Assembly: GCA_049324115.1 (NCBI GenBank)
Contig: JBMOMN010000049.1
Span: 144,000 to 207,999, forward strand
Length of the DNA stretch: 64,000 bases
Direction: 5' to 3'
DNA from: UBA5796 sp040752455
GTDB taxonomy: Bacteria > Chloroflexota > Anaerolineae > Anaerolineales > Villigracilaceae
Of the stretch, positions 41,608 through 48,864 are shown in pieces. The notes beneath the pieces were generated by a model. It searched no databases and was not told the DNA's origin. It worked only from the letters and a program-made list of their open reading frames with translations. Made by a program: the position numbers and the translations under genes. Numbering within the stretch: position 1 is the first letter of the stretch; each line of letters opens with the position of its first letter.

Positions 41608-43329
41608 ATGATGACTGATTTCGTCAGAGAAGTACCCCCCCGTCCAGACGTGGAAGCGCACCTTCCCGATGGACGCGTTCTATCCGGCCCACGCGGCACC
41701 TGCGTGGGTGATTTTTTCGCGCATATCACCGGCGAACTCCCCGCCCCGATGGTCGGGGCTATCGTCAACGGCGACCTGCGGGAACTGACCTACCCGATCA
41801 AGATGGACTCGAAGGTCAGGCCGGTGATCATGTCCGACCCGGACGGGGCGCGCATCTACCGCCGCTCGCTGACCTTCCTGCTGGAGATGGCCTTCGCCGA
41901 CCTGTTCCCCGAAGCCAAGCTGACCATTGACCACTCGGTCGCCTCGGGTGGGTATTTCTGCCAGTTGGCCGGACGCGCCCCCCTGTCCGACGAAGAACTG
42001 GGGCGGCTCCAGGCCCACATGCGGGAACTCGTCGAAGCGGATAAACCCTTCGAGCGGCTGGAGATCCCCCTGTCTGAAGCCATTGCCTATTTCGAACAGC
42101 ACGGCTACGACGACAAGGTCCACCTGCTCAACCACCGCCGCAAAGATTACCTGACCCTCTACCGCCTGGGCGGGCGCATGGATTACCACCACGGATACAT
42201 GGTCCCGTCCACCGGCTACCTGCGCTACTTCGACCTGGCCCCGATCAACGGCGGGTTCACCCTGCGCTTCCCGCGCCGCCACATGGCGACCGATCTGCTG
42301 CCCCTGCCCGACTACCCCAAGCTGCTGAAAACTTTCCGCCAATATGGCGACTGGCTCTCGCGCCTGGGCATCGACAACGTGGGCGCACTCAACGACGCCA
42401 TCCAGGGCGGGCGCACGCACGAGGTGGTGCTGGTTTCGGAGGCCCTCCATGAGCAAAACGTGGCCCAGATCGCCGAACACATCGCCAACCACCGCAAGGA
42501 ACTGCGCCTGATCCTGGTTGCCGGGCCGTCGTCTTCGGGCAAGACCACCTTCTCGCGCCGCCTGACGGTCCAATTGCTGGCCCTGGGCATCTCGCCCTTC
42601 CCGCTCGAACTGGACAATTATTTCGTTGACCGCGAGCTGACCCCGCGTGACGAAAACGGCCAGTTCGACTACGAAGACCTGCACGCCCTCGATTTGGACC
42701 TGCTGGCCGAACACCTCCAACAACTGGTCGAAGGCCGGCTGGTCAAACTGCCAAAATACAATTTCAAGACCGGGATGAGCGAACCCGGCGACGAGATCCA
42801 GCTCCGCCCCGGGCAGTTGATCATCCTGGAGGGCATTCACGGACTCAACCCGGGCCTGATCCCCGCCAACCTGTCCCGCCAGGCCTTCCGCATCTACATC
42901 TCCGCCCTGACGCAGATCAACCTCGACCGCCACAACCGCGTCTCCACCACCGACACGCGCCTGGTGCGGCGCATCGTGCGGGACGCGCGCGAGCGCGGCT
43001 ACACCGCCCAGCAGACCATCTCACGCTGGGAGTCGGTGCGGCGCGGCGAGAAACGCCACATCTTCCCCTACCAGGAAAACGCCGACGTGATGTTCAACTC
43101 GGCCCTGGTCTACGAACTCTCGGCCATCAAGCCATTCGCCGAGCCGTTGCTGCGCCAGGTCCCCTACGGCACGCCGGAATACATCGAAGCCAAACGCCTG
43201 CTGGCTTTCCTGGAATGGTTCCTGCCCATCGAAAAGGACATCATCCCCGAAACCTCCATCGTGCGGGAATTCGTGGGCGGTTCGATCCTCAAGGATTTCA
43301 AACTCTGGAAAGACAGGACCGCCCGGTGA
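41608..43329 (+). CDS. Nucleoside (uridine) kinase with TGS and threonyl-tRNA-synthetase-like domains
   Basis: A 573-residue protein. The N-terminal 75 residues form a TGS-like domain (VEAHLPDGRVLSGPRGT). Residues about 90-240 resemble the second additional domain of threonyl-tRNA synthetase (IDHSVASGGYFCQL). The C-terminal kinase has the P-loop AGPSSSGKTTFS (about 304-315), LDNYFVDRELTPRD and ILEGIHGLNP, as in the uridine kinase/phosphoribulokinase family. This combination is a known family annotated as nucleoside kinase. The ATG at 41608 (or 41611) follows AAGAGG. The longer frame upstream overlaps the previous gene and was not used. Confidence 0.85.
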   Translation: MMTDFVREVPPRPDVEAHLPDGRVLSGPRGTCVGDFFAHITGELPAPMVGAIVNGDLRELTYPIKMDSKVRPVIMSDPDGARIYRRSLTFLLEMAFADLFPEAKLTIDHSVASGGYFCQLAGRAPLSDEELGRLQAHMRELVEADKPFERLEIPLSEAIAYFEQHGYDDKVHLLNHRRKDYLTLYRLGGRMDYHHGYMVPSTGYLRYFDLAPINGGFTLRFPRRHMATDLLPLPDYPKLLKTFRQYGDWLSRLGIDNVGALNDAIQGGRTHEVVLVSEALHEQNVAQIAEHIANHRKELRLILVAGPSSSGKTTFSRRLTVQLLALGISPFPLELDNYFVDRELTPRDENGQFDYEDLHALDLDLLAEHLQQLVEGRLVKLPKYNFKTGMSEPGDEIQLRPGQLIILEGIHGLNPGLIPANLSRQAFRIYISALTQINLDRHNRVSTTDTRLVRRIVRDARERGYTAQQTISRWESVRRGEKRHIFPYQENADVMFNSALVYELSAIKPFAEPLLRQVPYGTPEYIEAKRLLAFLEWFLPIEKDIIPETSIVREFVGGSILKDFKLWKDRTAR

Positions 43330-43393
43330 TGTGAGGCGGGTTGCCAACCCTCCAGCCTGCGATTTACCAAATCGCACTACACCGGTCCCACTT

Positions 43394-43957
43394 ATGAATC
43401 CCATCGAAGTCATCCTCATTGCCGTCTGCATGGCGATGGACGCGTTCGCGGTCTCGTTGGGCATCGGCACCACGGGGCGTTCGGTTGGGCCGCGCCCGAC
43501 CTTCAGGCTGGCCTACCATTTTGGGCTGTTCCAGTTCATCATGCCGGTTATCGGCTGGATCGTCGGCGCGACCATCGAACCGTTCATCGCCGCCTTCGAC
43601 CACTGGATCGCCTTCGGGCTGCTGGTCCTGGTCGGGGCGCGCATGATCCGCTCGGGGCTGGACCCGGACGGGGAGCCGGGGCAGGCCGACCCGTCCCGCG
43701 GGTTTACGCTGATCCTGCTCTCGGTGGCGGTCAGCATCGACGCCCTGGCCGTCGGCCTCAGCCTGGGCCTGATCGGCGTCTTCGTCTGGTATCCAGCCAT
43801 CGTCATCGGCGTCGTCACCGGGCTGCTCTCGCTGGCCGGGCTGCGCCTCGGCAACGGCTTTGGGGGAAAGTTCGGCAAACGCATGGAGTTGATCGGGGGG
43901 ATCGTCCTGCTGCTGATCGGCCTGCGGATCGTGGTGACACATATTTTCTCGTCGTAG
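43394..43957 (+). CDS. mntP: Manganese efflux pump MntP
   Basis: A 187-residue membrane protein with six hydrophobic segments in two repeats of three. The paired Asp-containing motifs AMDAFAVSLGIG (helix 1) and SIDALAVGLSLG (helix 4) identify the MntP/DUF204 family, which exports Mn2+. The start at 43394 (MNPIEVILIA) fits the first helix; the longer frame to 43331 lies in repeat sequence with a TGCGATTT/AAATCGCA hairpin (43358-43376). No riboswitch-like leader was recognised in the 64-base spacer. Confidence 0.9.
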   Translation: MNPIEVILIAVCMAMDAFAVSLGIGTTGRSVGPRPTFRLAYHFGLFQFIMPVIGWIVGATIEPFIAAFDHWIAFGLLVLVGARMIRSGLDPDGEPGQADPSRGFTLILLSVAVSIDALAVGLSLGLIGVFVWYPAIVIGVVTGLLSLAGLRLGNGFGGKFGKRMELIGGIVLLLIGLRIVVTHIFSS

Positions 43958-44044
43958 GCTGAATATACAAATAAGACAAACTACATCCAAAAATAGCGAT
44001 GAAAGTCACACCCGGTTTTGCGCGGGAGCGGATACAATGGGCGC

Positions 44045-45355
44045 ATGGATATCCGTTCGATCATGCTCGCCCCCAAAAATATCAAACCAGACCTCGCTTC
44101 CACCAAGCCCACTTCAGCCTGGGCCGAAGTGGACGAACAGGGCCGGCTGGTCCTGCCGCCGGATGTCGTTTCGCAGTTCGGCCTGAAGCCCGGGGCCAGG
44201 GTCCGCCTGGATGAAGACAGCAATTTCGTCCGCCTGCATCGCCCGATCACCCACCTGACCAAGGTCTACATCGAGCCGACCGTCGCCTGCAACCTGGACT
44301 GTATCACCTGCTTCCGCAACGCCTGGGAACAGCCGATTGGACGGATGCGCGAAGAGACGTTCGCGAATATCCTCGAAGGGCTGAAGGCGCTCGACCCGAT
44401 CCCCAGCGTGTATTTTGGCGGCATCGGCGAACCGCTCTTCCACCCCAAGACGATTGACTGGATCGCCGAGGTCAAAGCCCTGGGCGTCAAGGTGGAGTTG
44501 ATCACCAACGGCACGATCCTGAACGAAAAGAAGGCCCGGCAACTGATCGCCTCCGGCCTGGACGTGCTCTGGGTCTCGATTGACGGCGCTTCGCCCGAAA
44601 CCTACGCCGACGTGCGCATGGGGGCCGAACTCCCGAACATCCTCAACAATCTGAAGCGTTTCGTCAAGATGCGCCCGGCCAGCCACTTCCCCAAGCCGGA
44701 GCTTGGCATCGCCTTCGTCGCCATGAAACGCAACATCGCCGACCTGCCCAAGGTCATCCAGTTGGGCAAATCGCTCAAGGCCAAGTATTTTTCGGTCAGC
44801 AACGTCCAGCCGGCTACCGCCGACATGCAGGACGACCGCCTGTACGAGCGGACCATGCACAACATCGCCTACCTGCAAGCGCCGCACCTGCCGCGCCTGA
44901 GCCTGCCCAAAATGGATTTCGACGAGACCACCCGCGAGGCTTTGTTCGAAACCTTCAACAGCCAGTTGAACATCAGTTTTGCGGGCAACAACTGGGGCGG
45001 GGCCAACGACACCTGCAATTTCATCGAAAGCGGGACGATGTCCATCGCCTGGAACGGGGACGTCAGCCCGTGCTGGCCGTTGATGCATACCCACACCACC
45101 TACCTGCACGGCAAGCCGCGCCTGACGAAGAAGCACGTCATCGGCAGCGTGAACCAGCGTCCGTTGCGGGACCTGTGGCTCGATCCCGATTACCTGGCCT
45201 ACCGCGAACGCCTGCACAATTTCGGCTTCGCGCCGTGTACCTTCTGCGGCGGCTGCGACCTGTCCGAGACCAACGAGGAAGACTGCCTCGGCAACACGAC
45301 ATTCCCGGTCTGCGGCGGCTGCCTGTGGGCGCAGGGGATCATCCAGTGCCCGTAA
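44045..45355 (+). CDS. AbrB-domain radical SAM/SPASM protein, tungsten cofactor oxidoreductase maturase type
   Basis: A 436-residue protein. Residues about 25-60 form a SpoVT/AbrB-like swapped hairpin (AEVDEQGRLVLPPDVVSQFGL). The radical SAM core follows with the cluster motif CNLDCITC (about 82-89) and YFGGIGEPLFHP. The C-terminal 110 residues hold nine or so cysteines in a SPASM-type pattern (CTFCGGCDLSETNEEDC, CGGCLWAQGIIQC) for extra Fe-S clusters. With a MoaD-like gene and an AOR gene next door it fits the family described as maturase of tungsten cofactor oxidoreductases. The exact reaction is unknown. The ATG at 44045 is chosen over a TTG at 44018. Confidence 0.85.
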   Translation: MDIRSIMLAPKNIKPDLASTKPTSAWAEVDEQGRLVLPPDVVSQFGLKPGARVRLDEDSNFVRLHRPITHLTKVYIEPTVACNLDCITCFRNAWEQPIGRMREETFANILEGLKALDPIPSVYFGGIGEPLFHPKTIDWIAEVKALGVKVELITNGTILNEKKARQLIASGLDVLWVSIDGASPETYADVRMGAELPNILNNLKRFVKMRPASHFPKPELGIAFVAMKRNIADLPKVIQLGKSLKAKYFSVSNVQPATADMQDDRLYERTMHNIAYLQAPHLPRLSLPKMDFDETTREALFETFNSQLNISFAGNNWGGANDTCNFIESGTMSIAWNGDVSPCWPLMHTHTTYLHGKPRLTKKHVIGSVNQRPLRDLWLDPDYLAYRERLHNFGFAPCTFCGGCDLSETNEEDCLGNTTFPVCGGCLWAQGIIQCP

Positions 45356-45381
45356 GCTGATCCGAGACATCGTTTCGTTGT

Positions 45382-45418
45382 TTATCCCGCCTGGATGCAA
45401 CCCGGCGGGATAATTTTT
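45382..45418 (+). terminator. Rho-independent terminator after the radical SAM gene
   Basis: TTATCCCGCC (45382-45391) and GGCGGGATAA (45404-45413) form a perfect 10-bp stem with a 12-base loop, followed by TTTTT. This separates the maturase transcript from the toxin-antitoxin module. Confidence 0.8.
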
Positions 45419-45472
45419 GCACCGCTCTGGTGTGACCTTTAATGGTAAAATGTAGTCACAAAGGAGTTTCGT

Positions 45473-45748
45473 ATGTCACAATACACGATTGGCATTCGCG
45501 ACCTCAAGGCGCGTCTGAGTTCCTACCTGCAAAAAGCCCAACAGGGACACACAGTTATCATCACCTCGCATGGCAAGCCTATTGCCCGGCTTACCCCCAT
45601 CCGCGATGATTTGATGGAACGCGTCAAAGCCCTGCAAGCGGCAGGGTTGATCTCGTGGAGCGGGAAAAAACCATCCGTGAGGATGCCCGATGTGGTCAAC
45701 GAAAGCAACCAATTACTGTCTGATCTTGTCATCGAAATGAGAAAATGA
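45473..45748 (+). CDS. Phd/YefM-type antitoxin
   Basis: A 91-residue antitoxin of the prevent-host-death family. The N-terminal DNA-binding fold is IGIRDLKARLSSYLQKAQQGHTVIITSHGKPIARLTP; the C-terminal part would bind the toxin. AAGGAG precedes the ATG. Upstream, TGTGAC (45431-45436) and GTCACA (45455-45460) flank a -10-like TAAAAT and may be an operator. Its stop overlaps the PIN gene start by 4 bases. Confidence 0.9.
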   Translation: MSQYTIGIRDLKARLSSYLQKAQQGHTVIITSHGKPIARLTPIRDDLMERVKALQAAGLISWSGKKPSVRMPDVVNESNQLLSDLVIEMRK

Positions 45749-46170
45749 TCCTATACGTTGACTCCAGTGCTCTTATAAAGCGGTACGTCAACGAACCTGG
45801 CTCAACCGATGTAGTCAATTGGCTGAAACGGGCGGAATTGATCGGGACCGCGCTGATCACGCGTGCTGAAATGATCGCCACTTTCGCCCGCTCAGCTCGC
45901 GGCAACCGCATAACTGTACAGGGTACAATGGAAGTAATGAATGAGTTTCGAGCAAACTGGCACAACTATCAACACGTTAATATTGACGACACCTTGGTTG
46001 CTCGCGCAGACTACATCGCCGAAACCTACGCTCTGCGCGGCTACGATGCCATCCACCTGGCGTGCGCCTTGACCTGGGGCGAATTATTGGGCGCGCCGGT
46101 TACAATCGCCTCGTTCGACAGGGAGCTCCTCGACGCAGCCCAAAAAACAGGCTTGAAAACTTTACCGTAG
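45745..46170 (+). CDS. vapC: PIN-domain ribonuclease, VapC-type toxin
   Basis: A 141-residue PIN protein with all acidic positions visible: YVDSSALIKRYV (Asp), ITRAEMIATFA (Glu), LRGYDAIHLACAL (Asp) and IASFDREL (Asp). Partnered with the Phd-type antitoxin by ATGA overlap. The module sits between the radical SAM maturase and the MoaD-like gene, splitting what would otherwise be one tungsten-enzyme locus, and its stop is only 10 bases before the MoaD-like start, so the downstream genes may be read from its promoter. Confidence 0.9.
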   Translation: MILYVDSSALIKRYVNEPGSTDVVNWLKRAELIGTALITRAEMIATFARSARGNRITVQGTMEVMNEFRANWHNYQHVNIDDTLVARADYIAETYALRGYDAIHLACALTWGELLGAPVTIASFDRELLDAAQKTGLKTLP

Positions 46171-46180
46171 GAGTGCCCTC

Positions 46181-46459
46181 ATGGATGTCAATTTTTACGC
46201 CACCCTGCGCCCCATCGTCGGGCAAAAAACCATCAGCGTGGATATGCCCTCCGGCTCGACGGCCCGCCAACTGATAGACCTGGTCATCCACAATTATCCG
46301 GCCCTGCGGCCTGAGTTGCTGGACGAAAACGATCATTTCCACAGCCACATGAAACTGTTCATCAACGGGCGCGAAGTGGTCTATCTCGAAAACGCATTCG
46401 ACACCCTGCTGAAACCGGGCGACCGGGTGGACATCTTCCCGCCCGTGGGTGGCGGTTAG
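46181..46459 (+). CDS. MoaD/ThiS-like sulfur carrier protein
   Basis: A 92-residue beta-grasp protein ending in PPVGGG; the C-terminal Gly-Gly is the site of thiocarboxylation in sulfur carriers. The fold pattern (VNFYATLRPIVGQKTISV, MKLFINGREVVYL, LKPGDRVDIFPPVGGG) is that of MoaD. It would supply sulfur for the dithiolene of the pterin cofactor. Next to the AOR gene it probably serves tungstopterin synthesis. No MoaE is in the window. The next gene starts one base after the stop. Confidence 0.9.
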   Translation: MDVNFYATLRPIVGQKTISVDMPSGSTARQLIDLVIHNYPALRPELLDENDHFHSHMKLFINGREVVYLENAFDTLLKPGDRVDIFPPVGGG

Positions 46460-46460
46460 G

Positions 46461-46718
46461 ATGCAGAAGATCGTCCGTGAGATGCGCGGCATCCCGTTTT
46501 TCCTTTTGCGGGAATATCTTGAGGAGTTGGGCGGGACCGCGTTAAGCGGCGACCAGGTCCAGGGTCCGGGCTGGAGCGTGAAGCTCACCCGCATGGATCC
46601 GTTCCGGCTGGGATCGCTCTCCGTCGGGCAGACGCGGCTCGAGTTCGACATCGAAGACCACCTGGTCGAAGAATTCATGGAAAAGTTCGGGAAAAAGACG
46701 CTGCGGGCCGGCGCTTGA
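46461..46718 (+). CDS. Small conserved protein next to MoaD-like gene (DUF1952-like)
   Basis: An 85-residue soluble protein, MQKIVREMRGIPFFLLREYL at the start, then alternating strands and a final helix (VEEFMEKFGKK). It resembles the DUF1952-type proteins that lie next to molybdopterin genes, but this match is from memory and moderate. Its start is one base after the MoaD-like stop, so it is coupled to it and likely acts in the same cofactor route. Confidence 0.7.
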   Translation: MQKIVREMRGIPFFLLREYLEELGGTALSGDQVQGPGWSVKLTRMDPFRLGSLSVGQTRLEFDIEDHLVEEFMEKFGKKTLRAGA

Positions 46719-46741
46719 TCCTGGCTTCGATCCTCGGTTCA

Positions 46742-46776
46742 AAAAGATGACGCACCGTTTCGATGCGTCATCTTTT
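46742..46776. terminator. Bidirectional terminator between convergent genes
   Basis: AAAAGATGACGCA (46742-46754) and TGCGTCATCTTTT (46764-46776) form a perfect 13-bp stem with a 9-base loop. A-run and T-run flank both sides, so it can terminate the MoaD-like transcript on the plus strand and the AOR transcript on the minus strand. Confidence 0.85.
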
Positions 46777-46821
46777 CATTCGTCGTACTGACCACTGCTT
46801 GCTGGTCACTGAAAACCGGCT

Positions 46822-48645
46822 CTACACGATCTCCAGTTCCTTGAGTTTGGCTTCGGGCACAACGCCGTTGACCCAGCCGCGCTTGTCGTAGTACTCCGAC
46901 AGCATCTCGTCCAGTTCGCAGACCTGGCCTTCCGAGCCGGGCATGGTGGAGGGTTCTTCGGTGAAACGTTTGGGCAGGGTATCGCTGCCTTCGCCCAGGC
47001 CGGCCAGGTTGTTGAAGTAGCGCTCCAGGTTGTAGATGCGCTCGCCGGTCTTGAGCACGTCGTCCGCGGTGAAGGGCACGCCGACCATGGAGGAGTATTG
47101 CTGGGCGTACTCGTCGGCGCCCTGGGCAAAGGCGCTGAACTTGCACAGATCCAGGCTGTCCGAGAAGGCGTGGACGTTCTGGAAGATCATGGCCAGTTCA
47201 CCCTTGCCTTTGTAAGCGATGGGATCAACCTTGAGCGAGTTGAACGGCATCACGCCCAGTTCGGCGGCGGGAGTGTAGGCGCGCAGGTGGCAGGCGCCGC
47301 GGTTGGACGTGGCGTAGCCGATGCCCATCCCCTTGAGGCCGCGCGGGTCGTAAGCCGGGATGCCCTGGCCTTTGACCGTCATCGCCAGTTCGGGGTGGCC
47401 GAAGTGTTTGGCGACGGAATTCGCGCCCTCGGCCATGACGTTGCCCAGGCCTTCGCGGTACGCGATCATCCTTGCGGCTTTGGTCATGCCGTCCGGGTCG
47501 CCCCAAGACAGCTTGCCGTCGCCGTTGGTATAACCCTTCTCGCTGGCTTCCATCCAGATCGAGAGCGGGTGGCCGATTTCGATGGCGTCCATGCCGAAGT
47601 CGTTGCACAGGTCAATCATCTTGGCGACCAGGCGGGCGTCGTTGTTGCCGCAGTTGGCCCCCACCGACCAGGCCGGTTCGTACTCGACCGATTCCATGCG
47701 CAGGCCCTTGAACGGGCCGTCCTTGACTTCGACTTCCTTCTTGCAAGCCACCGGGCAGGCGTGACAGGTCGGGTCGTTGACCAGCAGGTTTTCCTTCACG
47801 TATTCGCCGCTGATCTTTTCGGCATTGTCGCCGAAGGATGTCACCGTGCTGTTCTTGGTCGGCAGCGCGCCGATGCTGCTGGTGATGTTCATCAGCACGT
47901 TGGTGCCATAGACCGAAAGGCCGCCCTTGCGCGGGCTGGTGATGTTTTCTTCGGCCATGATGGCTTTCAAGGCGCGGTCGTGAGCGGGCTTCCAGCCATC
48001 CCGGTCGGCGGCCTTGGTAATCTTCTTCTTGGCATCAACCACGATCGCCTTGAGATTCTTGCTGCCGCCCACGCAGCCGGTGCCGCCGCGCCCGCTGGCG
48101 CGGTCGTTCTCGTTGATCCAGCAGGCAAATTTGACCAGGTTCTCGCCCGCCGGGCCGATGGAAATGACGGTCAGGTCTTTCTCGCCGTACTTATCCTTGA
48201 AATACTTGACGGTATCGTGGACGCCCTTACCCCATACGTCGGATGCGTCCAGCAGTTCAACTTTGTCTTCCGTTACATAGGCATAAACCGGCTTGGCCGC
48301 CTTGCCCTTGAAGATCAGGCCGTCGAAACCGGCCCAGCGCAGCCGCGCCGCGCTCCAACCACCATGGTGGCTGTCGGTCACGGTGCCGGTCAGCGGCGAT
48401 TTGGTGACGACCGCCATGCGGCCGCTCATGTTGGCTTCGGAACCGGTCAACGGACCGTTCATGAAGCACAGGATGTTTTCCGGCGAGAGCGGGTCCACCT
48501 GCGGACCGTTCTCGAACACGTATTTGACCCCCAGGCCGCGCCCGCCGATATATTTGCGTTTCCATTCCTCTGGCGCGTCACCGTACTCGACTTTGCCAGC
48601 CGTCAGGTCCACAAATCCGATTCTATTTGCATAGCCTCCGAGCAT
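46822..48645 (-). CDS. aor: Tungsten-containing aldehyde:ferredoxin oxidoreductase
   Basis: A 607-residue oxidoreductase of the AOR family that oxidises aldehydes to acids with ferredoxin as electron acceptor, using a bis-pterin tungsten centre and one [4Fe-4S] cluster. The N-terminal GGYANRIGFVDLTAGKV, GGRGLGVKYVF, GPLTGSEANMSGR and TVISIGPAGEN segments are typical. Cluster Cys lie in CHACPVACK (about residues 293-301) and SLDLCKF (about 500). Pterin-binding DxxGxD/C-like parts are present. A strong AAGGAGGT precedes the ATG. It faces the MoaD-like genes convergently. Confidence 0.94.
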   Translation of the reverse strand: MLGGYANRIGFVDLTAGKVEYGDAPEEWKRKYIGGRGLGVKYVFENGPQVDPLSPENILCFMNGPLTGSEANMSGRMAVVTKSPLTGTVTDSHHGGWSAARLRWAGFDGLIFKGKAAKPVYAYVTEDKVELLDASDVWGKGVHDTVKYFKDKYGEKDLTVISIGPAGENLVKFACWINENDRASGRGGTGCVGGSKNLKAIVVDAKKKITKAADRDGWKPAHDRALKAIMAEENITSPRKGGLSVYGTNVLMNITSSIGALPTKNSTVTSFGDNAEKISGEYVKENLLVNDPTCHACPVACKKEVEVKDGPFKGLRMESVEYEPAWSVGANCGNNDARLVAKMIDLCNDFGMDAIEIGHPLSIWMEASEKGYTNGDGKLSWGDPDGMTKAARMIAYREGLGNVMAEGANSVAKHFGHPELAMTVKGQGIPAYDPRGLKGMGIGYATSNRGACHLRAYTPAAELGVMPFNSLKVDPIAYKGKGELAMIFQNVHAFSDSLDLCKFSAFAQGADEYAQQYSSMVGVPFTADDVLKTGERIYNLERYFNNLAGLGEGSDTLPKRFTEEPSTMPGSEGQVCELDEMLSEYYDKRGWVNGVVPEAKLKELEIV

Positions 48646-48864
48646 AAGTAAACCTCCTTCTGGAATCTATAGAAATTAAAATTAGCCTTTACGGCTCTTG
48701 GAACTTATTAATAGAATAGCATTTGCCTTATTGGGTGTCAATCCTTAAGTTTTTCCTTAATCGCCAAACCATCGTTACGCAGTCGAAACGTGGAGCCGTT
48801 CGACAGATGGGTTATACTCAGCCCGTACCAATGACCAATCACCAACTCCTAATTACCAGGCAAA

